A stretch of DNA of 7,351 nucleotides from positions 1-7,351 of the forward strand of contig UQJU01000065.1 of the NCBI GenBank assembly GCA_900541355.1, written 5' to 3'. Under the pieces are notes generated by a model. That model was not told the origin of the DNA. It worked only from the letters and a program-made list of their open reading frames with translations, and searched no databases. This document shows, in pieces, positions 1-5,451 of the stretch. This stretch comes from Candidatus Avelusimicrobium fimicolum (lineage in GTDB: Bacteria; Elusimicrobiota; Elusimicrobia; Elusimicrobiales; Elusimicrobiaceae). Numbering within the stretch: position 1 is the first letter of the stretch; each line of letters starts with the position of its first letter. The position numbers were made by a program, and so were the translations under genes.

Positions 1-142
1 CCATTTGCTTCATTACATCTACCTGGCTATATGCCACATATTTCACCGGGAAATACGTTACCATTGTCATTTTATTGGCACCCGCCGCCATAGAGGGTAT
101 GGAAGCACATAAGAAGCACAACCCTATTAATAGTTTCTTCAT
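1..142 (-). CDS. N-terminal part of a secreted protein of unknown function (cut by window edge)
   Basis: The ATG is at 142-140, and the frame stays open for 47 codons to the window edge, so only the N-terminus is visible. The AAGGAG at 153-148 lies 5 nt upstream of the ATG and fixes the start. The protein opens MKKLLIGLCFLCAS, a short basic n-region and hydrophobic core. This is followed by SMAAGA, which offers signal peptidase I sites after A19 or A22. The cysteines at 9 and 12 do not form a convincing lipobox. The mature part begins NKMTMVTYFPVKYVAYSQVD. I recall similar TYFP-x-PY-like starts in secreted or pilin-like proteins of Elusimicrobiota, but I do not recognise a named family. The gene is co-directional with the helicase operon but separated from it by a terminator, so it probably has its own promoter. 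The signal peptide is well supported; the function is unknown. Confidence 0.8.
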   Translation of the reverse strand, partial: MKKLLIGLCFLCASIPSMAAGANKMTMVTYFPVKYVAYSQVDVMKQM

Positions 143-184
143 TTTTTCTCCTTTTAAGGCCTTTTTATTTGGGCAAAACGGCCT

Positions 185-202
185 TTTATATGCGTTTTTA
201 TA
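185..202 (-). promoter_or_regulatory. Possible -10 boxes for the secreted-protein gene
   Basis: Two TATAAA hexamers read on the minus strand, at 190-185 and 202-197, lie 42 and 54 nt upstream of the ATG in an AT-rich stretch. Neither has a TTGACA-like -35 at normal spacing. The preceding operon ends in a terminator at 291-327, so a promoter somewhere in 143-290 is expected. Which box is used, if either, is a guess. Confidence 0.3.
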
Positions 203-228
203 TACCGGATACATCCGGGTATATCCGG
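202..228. repeat. Cluster of three CCGGAT/ATCCGG half-sites, operator-like
   Basis: CCGGAT occurs at 205-210, and ATCCGG at 213-218 and 223-228. The outer pair forms a 7-bp inverted repeat, CCGGATA (205-211) and TATCCGG (222-228). The inner pair forms a second imperfect one, ATACCGGAT against ATCCGGGTAT, with only 2 nt between the arms. The cluster sits 60-86 nt upstream of the secreted-protein ATG, next to the TATAAA boxes, which is a plausible place for a repressor or activator site. A small RNA hairpin is the alternative. The repeat is seen directly; the regulatory role is inference. Confidence 0.4.
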
Positions 229-250
229 CCTTAATTTTCAAAATTTTAAC

Positions 251-262
251 AAAAAAAAAAAA
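251..262. repeat. A12 homopolymer run
   Basis: Twelve consecutive A on the plus strand, inside a wider AT-rich stretch at about 231-280, between the operon terminator and the half-site cluster. On the minus strand it is a T12 run upstream of the secreted-protein gene. Such runs slip in replication and can bend DNA or act as an upstream promoter element; no role can be shown here. Confidence 0.6.
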
Positions 263-290
263 TAAAACAACCCTTTAAACATAAACAACG

Positions 291-327
291 AAAAAGCCGC
301 AAGGGAAATACACCCTTGCGGCTTTTT
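291..327 (-). terminator. Intrinsic terminator of the ychF-methyltransferase-helicase operon
   Basis: A perfect 15-bp stem has arms at 291-305 (AAAAAGCCGCAAGGG) and 313-327 (CCCTTGCGGCTTTTT) and a 7-nt loop. It starts 18 nt past the helicase stop. On the minus strand the GC-rich core is followed by five T; on the plus strand by six (323-328), so the element can work in both directions. Since both flanking genes lie on the minus strand, its main job is to end the three-gene transcript. Confidence 0.9.
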
Positions 328-345
328 TCTATTAAAACTACGCTT

Positions 346-2856
346 TTACAATAATTCAAGCGGGGCAAATTTCAGCATAAAGGTACGCCGTACCCCATTG
401 CCAAAAAGGACAGTAATTTTGGCACTGTCGCCGGAGCCTGCCACTTGGACAATTTTTCCTTGCCCGAATACCCCGTGTTTGACAAGTCCGCCCACAGCCA
501 CACCGTCCGCATTTTTAGGAGCCGGTTCTGCCGGTTTAGAAACCGCCTGTTGGCCGGCCGTCGGGAACGGATACGCACGCCCCTTAGGAAACTGCCGCGG
601 CTCCGCCGACGGAGTAGGCATCGGACGGGAATAGAGAGAGCCTAAACCGGGCGCAGAATTATAAGAAGATGACTCGTAATCCAAATCGTTATCTTCTATT
701 TCATAACCGTCCTCGTCGTAGCGTTTTTGGAAACGGCTTTTGCTGGCATAGCCTTCAAAATTTTGGTAGCGGTTATTGCCGCCAAAATTATTGCGCCCGC
801 GGGAATATCCTCCGCCATAATTGCCGCCGGAATAGGAACCGCCCGCACCCGCGCCGTACAAACCGTATTTAGAGTGATAATCCGTATAACGGGGTTGTGT
901 GCTTTCGCGCACTTCACTCTCATCTAAAAGTCCGCTTTCAAACAAAAAACGCGAAGGCAAATTATCCTGCCGTTGTCCAAATTTGCGGCGAGATTGGGCA
1001 TACGTTAAAAAGAGTTTTTCGCGCGCACGCGTCATTGCCACATAACACAAGCGGCGTTCTTCTTCCAATTCGTCCTCATTATCCTTGCAAATGGGAAACA
1101 GGTTTTCTTCCAAGCCGGTTACAAACACATTGTTAAATTCCAACCCCTTTGCCAGGTGAACGGTCATCAGGGTTACGGCGCCGCCTTCACCCGCGTTGGA
1201 ATCATCTTCGCCGGATAAGAGGGAAATTTCCTGCAAAAAGTCCGATACGGACGGCTCTTTTTCGCCCTTGTGGCAGCGCTCCTCGTATTCTTTTACGGCG
1301 TTGATAAGCGCGTCCAAGTTTTGCAAGCGGGATTCGGCTTCGGGGTCCTTTTCCATTTCGGCTTTTACGGCATCCATATAGCCGGATTCCACTAGAATTT
1401 TGTGAAAGATATCCGCCGGGTCCGTCAAAAGCATATCCCCGCGCCAATTTTCAAACAGTTGGACCAGACGCAACGCGGCTTTTAAGGCCATCGCACTAAC
1501 ACCCGGCACATAGGCCGCGTTTTTTAAAGCATCATACAACGAAAGGTGATTTTCTTCCGCGTATGCCATAAAACGGTCCTGCGCCACCTTGCCGAGCCCG
1601 CGGGCAGGCGTATTGATAATGCGCAAAAGACTTACGTTATCGGCGGGATTAATCAAAATGCGCGCATAGCACATAATGTCTTTAATTTCCTTACGGTCGT
1701 AGAAGCGGACCGTCCCCACCAAGCGGTACGGAATTTGATAACGGCGGAAGGAGTCTTCAAAACTGCGGCTCTGTGCATTTGTGCGGTAAAAAACAGCCAC
1801 CTCCTTCAAACTGGCGCCCTCATCCACCAAGGCTTTAATATTTTGGCTGACCCAACGTGCTTCATCGCCCTCCGTTAAAAGTTCGCGCACCTCAATTGGG
1901 TCGCCTTGTGATTTATCGGTAAAAAGATTTTTTTCCTTGCGTTTTTTATTTTTGGTAATCAAACGGTTGGAGGCTTCCAAAATAACTTTGGTAGAGCGAT
2001 AGTTTTGCTCCAAGGTAATAGTTTTTACATCTTGGAAATCTTTTTCAAATTCCAAGATGTTGCGGATATTGGCTCCGCGCCAAGAATAAATGCTTTGGTC
2101 GGGGTCCCCCACCACGCACAATTTACGGCGTTTGGCAGCCAGCATTTTGGTAATTAGGTACTGGGTATGGTTTGTATCCTGATACTCGTCCACTAAAATA
2201 TATTCAAAAAATTCTTGGTAATAGGAGCGGATATCCTCGTGGTCGCGCAATAGAACAACTGTCTTTACAAGCAAATCGCCAAAATCTAACGCGCCCGCTT
2301 CTTTAAGTTTCTGTTCGTAGCGGCGATAGACTTCGGCGGCGCGGATTTTAAAATCCAGCCCGCTGGCTGTTGCGCTTTGCATCATTGTTTCAGGCGAAAC
2401 CATATCGTCTTTGGCGCGGGAAATCAAACCGACAATTTGGCTGATTTCCTTTTTAGGGTCTTTGATACCCATTTGCTCCAAAATCAGGCTGACTACTTTC
2501 TTTTGGTCGGAATCGTCGTAAATGGCAAAATCGCGCGACAGGCCGAGTGCTTGTGCGTTCTGACGCAAAATACGCACGCCAAACGAGTGGAAGGTGTGAA
2601 TCCAAACCTTTTTTCCCGCCCCAGGCACCAACGAATCCACACGCTCGCGCATTTCCTGCGCGGCCTTATTGGTAAATGTTACCGCCAAAATGCGTGCCGG
2701 ATGATAGCCGTCCGCAATTAATTTCGCAATTTTGGTGGTTAGGGTTTTGGTCTTACCCGTCCCGGCACCGGCCACAATCAGGCAAGGTCCGGCATCATAA
2801 TTGACGGCCTCCAACTGTTGGGGGTTTAAAGATTTCAACGATTCTTCCAAAGTCAT
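346..2856 (-). CDS. uvrD: UvrD/PcrA-family superfamily 1 DNA helicase
   Basis: An ATP-dependent 3'-5' DNA helicase for nucleotide excision repair, removal of recombinase filaments and clearing of transcription-replication conflicts. All SF1A motifs are present in its 836 residues: Walker A AGAGTGKT (29-36), TFTNKAA (60-66), Walker B VDEYQDTN (222-229), VVGDPDQSIYSWRGA (248-262), QNYRST (284-289), MTVHLAKGLEF (564-574) and RRLCYVAMTRA (601-611). The last 50 residues (GLVKHGVFGQGKIVQV onward) are the C-terminal Tudor-like module that in PcrA/UvrD binds RNA polymerase. This tail favours UvrD/PcrA over Rep. Between core and tail lies an unusual linker: a Gly/Tyr/Asn/Ser-rich stretch (about 664-703), an acidic Tyr-rich stretch (712-733) and a Pro-rich one (735-780). 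The ATG has AAGGA at 2866-2862 with 5-nt spacing. It begins 15 nt after the methyltransferase stop and is the last gene of the operon. Family identity is certain; the UvrD versus PcrA name is a matter of convention. Confidence 0.97.
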   Translation of the reverse strand: MTLEESLKSLNPQQLEAVNYDAGPCLIVAGAGTGKTKTLTTKIAKLIADGYHPARILAVTFTNKAAQEMRERVDSLVPGAGKKVWIHTFHSFGVRILRQNAQALGLSRDFAIYDDSDQKKVVSLILEQMGIKDPKKEISQIVGLISRAKDDMVSPETMMQSATASGLDFKIRAAEVYRRYEQKLKEAGALDFGDLLVKTVVLLRDHEDIRSYYQEFFEYILVDEYQDTNHTQYLITKMLAAKRRKLCVVGDPDQSIYSWRGANIRNILEFEKDFQDVKTITLEQNYRSTKVILEASNRLITKNKKRKEKNLFTDKSQGDPIEVRELLTEGDEARWVSQNIKALVDEGASLKEVAVFYRTNAQSRSFEDSFRRYQIPYRLVGTVRFYDRKEIKDIMCYARILINPADNVSLLRIINTPARGLGKVAQDRFMAYAEENHLSLYDALKNAAYVPGVSAMALKAALRLVQLFENWRGDMLLTDPADIFHKILVESGYMDAVKAEMEKDPEAESRLQNLDALINAVKEYEERCHKGEKEPSVSDFLQEISLLSGEDDSNAGEGGAVTLMTVHLAKGLEFNNVFVTGLEENLFPICKDNEDELEEERRLCYVAMTRAREKLFLTYAQSRRKFGQRQDNLPSRFLFESGLLDESEVRESTQPRYTDYHSKYGLYGAGAGGSYSGGNYGGGYSRGRNNFGGNNRYQNFEGYASKSRFQKRYDEDGYEIEDNDLDYESSSYNSAPGLGSLYSRPMPTPSAEPRQFPKGRAYPFPTAGQQAVSKPAEPAPKNADGVAVGGLVKHGVFGQGKIVQVAGSGDSAKITVLFGNGVRRTFMLKFAPLELL

Positions 2857-2871
2857 ACAGGTCCTTCTAAA

Positions 2872-4113
2872 TTATTTCAATTTCATTTGCACGAAGGTTT
2901 CAATATGCTCACTGTGCGGGAAAAAGTCAAAGGCTTCCACGTGCAAAATTTCGTAATGCTGGGTAAGAATTTTCAAATCGCTTGCCAGCGTAACCGGATT
3001 ACAGGAAATGTAGAGTACATTTTCCACGCCCGATTCTGCCACCGCCTTGGCTGCCTTGGGATGCATCCCGCCCCGGGGCGGGTCCAAAATAATAAGGGCC
3101 TCTTTACGTTCAAGAGGTTGTTCCTTGACAAAATCTTCCACCTTGGAGCAGAAGAATTGCACATTGGAAACACCGTTAATTTTGGCATTTTCAATCCCGT
3201 TATATACGGCAGGGGCTACGCTTTCCACGCAAATACTTTTTTCGCACAAATCAGCGCACGACAGCGAAAAACTGCCCGCGCCGCCGTACAAATCGTAAAT
3301 GCGTTTCGGCGCGAGTTTTTTAACCACTCCACGCACGCGGGAATACATCTTTTGCGCGGTTTTGGTATTGGTTTGAAAGAACGATTGGGGCGAAAGTTTA
3401 AACACTATTTCGCGCTCTTTTTGCCCGTTCTCGTTGGTTAAAAAAATGCGCTCTAAAATAAAATCTTTTCCTTTTAATACGCGCAGGGATTCTGGCGCGG
3501 CGGTATCGGCCAGCCCGTTATTGACGGCGGCCATAATATTGGCATTGGGCAAAACGGACTCCACCGTTTGCACAAAAGTTTTTTCGTTAAAATCGTCCGT
3601 TACAAACAACACAACGATTTCTTCCCCGGTGTTTTTACCCTCGCGCACCATTAAGTGGCGCAAAATTCCCGTATGCTTGCGTTGGTCGTAATATTCCAAA
3701 TTTTCGGCTTTTGCCCACGCGCGGATAGCGTTCAAAAGAGGAATTAGTTTGTCGTTAAACAAATAACACTCCTCTATATCCACCGCCCTGTCCCAGCGGC
3801 CCTTTAATTTAAAACCGAGTGCGCTTTCAAATTCCAGCGGGCGGGTTTTATTGGCGGGGTCCTTTTTGTCGTAATCGTCGCGCCATTTAACCTGGTGGCA
3901 GAAACCGAGTTCCACCTTGTTGCGGAAATTGACCGGTTCGTCCGTTACGGTTACCGGGATTTCCCCTTGCCAAAATTCTTTTAAGGTTTCTTGCAGTTTG
4001 GCCTGTTTTTTGGCTACTTGCTCCCCGTAGGACAAGTTTAAAAGGGCGCATCCGCCACATTTACCGAAATGTTTGCACGAAATATTAGGCATTGATTTTA
4101 AACAGGCAGACAT
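2872..4113 (-). CDS. SAM-dependent RNA uracil-C5 methyltransferase, TrmA/RlmD family, with 4Fe-4S cluster
   Basis: Transfers a methyl group from SAM to C5 of a uridine in 23S rRNA or tRNA, in the cytoplasm. The 413 residues show the COG2265 signature. Cys13, Cys19 and Cys22 (CKHFGKCGGC), with Cys116 (IEECY), form the expected 4Fe-4S site. SPQSFFQTN (241-249) is the substrate-side motif, DLYGGAG (274-280) the SAM motif, and LDPPRGG (343-349) follows. SCNP (370-373) holds the nucleophile Cys371, and HIETF (403-407) holds the general base Glu405. The protein begins directly at the cluster, with no room for the N-terminal TRAM domain of RlmD/RumA. In this it resembles RlmC (RumB). The target uridine (1939, 747, both, or tRNA U54) cannot be decided from sequence alone, so I give no symbol. 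Its start lies inside the 3' end of ychF, and the helicase gene follows within 15 nt, so the three are probably co-transcribed. Confidence 0.93.
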   Translation of the reverse strand: MSACLKSMPNISCKHFGKCGGCALLNLSYGEQVAKKQAKLQETLKEFWQGEIPVTVTDEPVNFRNKVELGFCHQVKWRDDYDKKDPANKTRPLEFESALGFKLKGRWDRAVDIEECYLFNDKLIPLLNAIRAWAKAENLEYYDQRKHTGILRHLMVREGKNTGEEIVVLFVTDDFNEKTFVQTVESVLPNANIMAAVNNGLADTAAPESLRVLKGKDFILERIFLTNENGQKEREIVFKLSPQSFFQTNTKTAQKMYSRVRGVVKKLAPKRIYDLYGGAGSFSLSCADLCEKSICVESVAPAVYNGIENAKINGVSNVQFFCSKVEDFVKEQPLERKEALIILDPPRGGMHPKAAKAVAESGVENVLYISCNPVTLASDLKILTQHYEILHVEAFDFFPHSEHIETFVQMKLK

Positions 4114-5158
4114 CGCCGTCCTTTACAATATAGTCTTTCCCTTCGGAGCGGATTAAACCGTGTTCGCGCAGGGCTTTTTCGCTGCCAAACTTGGCTAAAT
4201 CGTCAAAAGTGTAAACATCGGCGCGGATAAAGCCTTTTTCAAAATCGCTGTGGATTTTGCCCGCCGCTTGCGGAGCCGTACACCCTACGGGAATTAGCCA
4301 ACTGCGCACTTCCACTTCGCTCCCGGCGGTAAAATAGGTGCAAAGGTTCAAAAGTTTCATCCCCTCGCGCACCACTTTTTCCAAGCCTGTATAATCGTTG
4401 CCCGTTTCGGCCAAAAAGGCGTGTTTTTCCTCTTCGCTAAATTCAGCGATATCCGCCTCAAATTTAACAGACAACTCCAAAAAGCCCGCCCCGTTTTCTT
4501 TGGCGTATTTGGCTACCTTTTCGGCATTTTCTACATTGCGCTTTTCCGAATTGTTGCCCACATACAATACAGGTTTGGCGGTTAAAAATTGATAATCTTT
4601 CAGTTCTTCCGGCTCTAATTGCAGGGAACTGACCGGTTTGCCGTTTTCCAAAGCGGCTTTAATCTCCTTCATCCGTTCCCAGGCGGCTACGGCATCTTTT
4701 TTGCCGCTTTTGGCATTGGATCCCAGACGGTCGCATACCTTGGTGGCCGTTTCCAAATCGGCAAGCATTAATTCCGTATTAATTACCTCAATGTCGCGCA
4801 AGGGGTCCACCGAGTTCATCACGTGGGTTACGTTTTCATCTTCAAACAAACGCACCACGTGTATAATGGCGTCCACTTCGCGGATATTGGCTAAAAATTT
4901 ATTGCCTAGCCCTTCGCCTTGGCTCGCGCCCTTTACGATACCGGCAATATCCACAAATTTAATAAAAGCGGCGGTTTTTTTAGGCGGATTAAACATTTCA
5001 AACAACTTATCCAACCGTTTATCCGGTATAGGCACAATGCCCACGTTTGGCTCAATGGTGCAGAACGGATAGTTACTCGCTTCCGCTCCGGCGCAGGTCA
5101 GCGCATTAAAAAGGGTAGATTTGCCTACGTTAGGCAGACCGACGATACCGATTTCCAT
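4085..5158 (-). CDS. ychF: Redox-regulated ATPase YchF (OLA1/Obg family)
   Basis: A universally conserved P-loop protein of the Obg group that binds ATP rather than GTP and associates with ribosomes; in E. coli it is linked to control of the oxidative stress response. Its 357 residues are close to the family norm. G1 is GLPNVGKST (7-15), G3 is DIAG (70-73), and G4 reads NNSE (202-205) instead of NKxD, the change that goes with ATP use. A helical insert lies between G3 and G4. The C-terminal TGS domain runs from about 274 (YFTAGSEVEVRSW, then APQAAGKIHSDFEKGFIRADV) to the end. Cys33 in NYPFCTIEPN matches the conserved cysteine reported to be redox-active in E. coli. The start has AAGGAG at 5173-5168 with 9-nt spacing. 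It is the first gene of the operon, and its last 29 bp overlap the methyltransferase gene. Confidence 0.97.
   Translation of the reverse strand: MEIGIVGLPNVGKSTLFNALTCAGAEASNYPFCTIEPNVGIVPIPDKRLDKLFEMFNPPKKTAAFIKFVDIAGIVKGASQGEGLGNKFLANIREVDAIIHVVRLFEDENVTHVMNSVDPLRDIEVINTELMLADLETATKVCDRLGSNAKSGKKDAVAAWERMKEIKAALENGKPVSSLQLEPEELKDYQFLTAKPVLYVGNNSEKRNVENAEKVAKYAKENGAGFLELSVKFEADIAEFSEEEKHAFLAETGNDYTGLEKVVREGMKLLNLCTYFTAGSEVEVRSWLIPVGCTAPQAAGKIHSDFEKGFIRADVYTFDDLAKFGSEKALREHGLIRSEGKDYIVKDGDVCLFKINA
4119..4124 (-). promoter_or_regulatory. Ribosome binding site deciding the methyltransferase start
   Basis: AAAGGA on the minus strand lies 5 nt before the ATG at 4113-4111 and inside the ychF coding sequence. 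The next in-frame ATG (codon 8, 4092-4090) has no Shine-Dalgarno match, so the upstream start with the 29-bp overlap is preferred. Initiation inside ychF implies translational coupling. Confidence 0.6.
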
Positions 5159-5196
5159 AGTAAAAGACTCCTTGAATATAATAAAACGGACGATTA

Positions 5197-5202
5197 GTTA
5201 TA
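5197..5202 (-). promoter_or_regulatory. Possible -10 box for the ychF operon
   Basis: TATAAC on the minus strand lies 38 nt upstream of the ychF ATG and after the tRNA terminator, in the only gap able to hold the operon promoter. The -35 position (about 5220-5225) reads AGGCCT, part of a 10-bp palindrome CTAGGCCTAG at 5218-5227, and is not a sigma70 match. Position is plausible, sequence support modest. Confidence 0.3.
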
Positions 5203-5236
5203 TTTTAGCATTTTAGGCTAGGCCTAGGGACGGCAT

Positions 5237-5262
5237 AAAAAACCCCGCCGGATGCGGGGTTT
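5237..5262 (-). terminator. Intrinsic terminator of the tRNA-Glu gene
   Basis: A perfect 9-bp stem AAACCCCGC (5240-5248) / GCGGGGTTT (5254-5262) with a 5-nt loop. Read on the minus strand it ends in six T (5242-5237) and lies 12 nt beyond the tRNA 3' end. It separates the tRNA transcript from the co-directional ychF operon. Confidence 0.85.
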
Positions 5263-5274
5263 AAAAGGAGAAAA

Positions 5275-5348
5275 CGTCCCGTACGAGATTCGAACTCGTG
5301 ATCTCCGCCTTGAGAGGGCGGCGTCCTGGACCGCTAGACGAACGGGAC
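5275..5348 (-). tRNA. tRNA-Glu (anticodon CUC)
   Basis: A 74-nt cloverleaf on the minus strand. The acceptor GTCCCGT pairs with ACGGGAC, with discriminator G73. The D arm contains GTCTAGCGG. The anticodon stem CCGCC/GGCGG encloses the loop CTCTCAA, giving anticodon CUC (reads GAG). The five-base variable region is AGATC, and the T arm is ACGAG-TTCGAAT-CTCGT. The opening GTCCCGTTCGTCTAGCGG is typical of bacterial tRNA-Glu. CCA is not encoded (TTTT follows G73), so it must be added after transcription. It stands alone with its own terminator. A separate tRNA-Glu(UUC) is expected elsewhere in the genome to read GAA. Confidence 0.96.
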
Positions 5349-5358
5349 CTTTAAATTA

Positions 5359-5367
5359 ATTTTATCA
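5359..5367 (-). promoter_or_regulatory. Possible extended -10 promoter of tRNA-Glu
   Basis: On the minus strand, TGATAAAAT (5367-5359) fits the extended -10 form TGnTAnAAT and ends 10 nt before the mature tRNA 5' end, which would give a very short leader. No clear TTGACA box lies upstream. Confidence 0.4.
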
Positions 5368-5411
5368 TATTTTTTTCCGGCGCGTAAGCACTCCCCGAAT
5401 ATTCCGCTTTT

Positions 5412-5421
5412 TTTATATAAT
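5412..5421 (+). promoter_or_regulatory. -10 box of the transporter gene
   Basis: TTTATATAAT contains a perfect TATAAT at 5416-5421, ending 30 nt before the ATG at 5452. The region 15-19 nt upstream (CTCCCCGAAT) has no -35 match. The same ten bases occur upstream of the phosphorylase gene at 6579-6588. Confidence 0.5.
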
Positions 5422-5451
5422 AATTTTATCTTACCTTTACAGGGGGCTGTT

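Noticed and set aside
170..182. 13-base match TTGGGCAAAACGG to 3545-3557
   Set aside because: One copy lies inside the methyltransferase coding sequence and the other in a leader. A single short match in 7 kb without flanking similarity is best taken as chance.
75..278. 67-codon plus-strand open frame near the left edge
   Set aside because: It is antisense to the signal-peptide protein, its ATG has no clear ribosome binding site, and it runs through the promoter zone and poly-A tract.
748..867. Helicase linker as a frameshift or inserted element
   Set aside because: The frame is continuous, with a normal helicase core before it and a normal Tudor-like tail after it, and no duplicated target site or flanking repeats were seen.
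2887..3441. 184-codon open frame on the plus strand within the methyltransferase gene
   Set aside because: Antisense to a gene with all catalytic motifs intact, no recognisable domain in the protein, and no clear promoter or ribosome binding site of its own.
5439..5450. ACAG-GGGG-CTGT mini-hairpin around the transporter ribosome binding site
   Set aside because: A 4-bp stem with the Shine-Dalgarno in its loop is too weak to propose as a regulatory structure.
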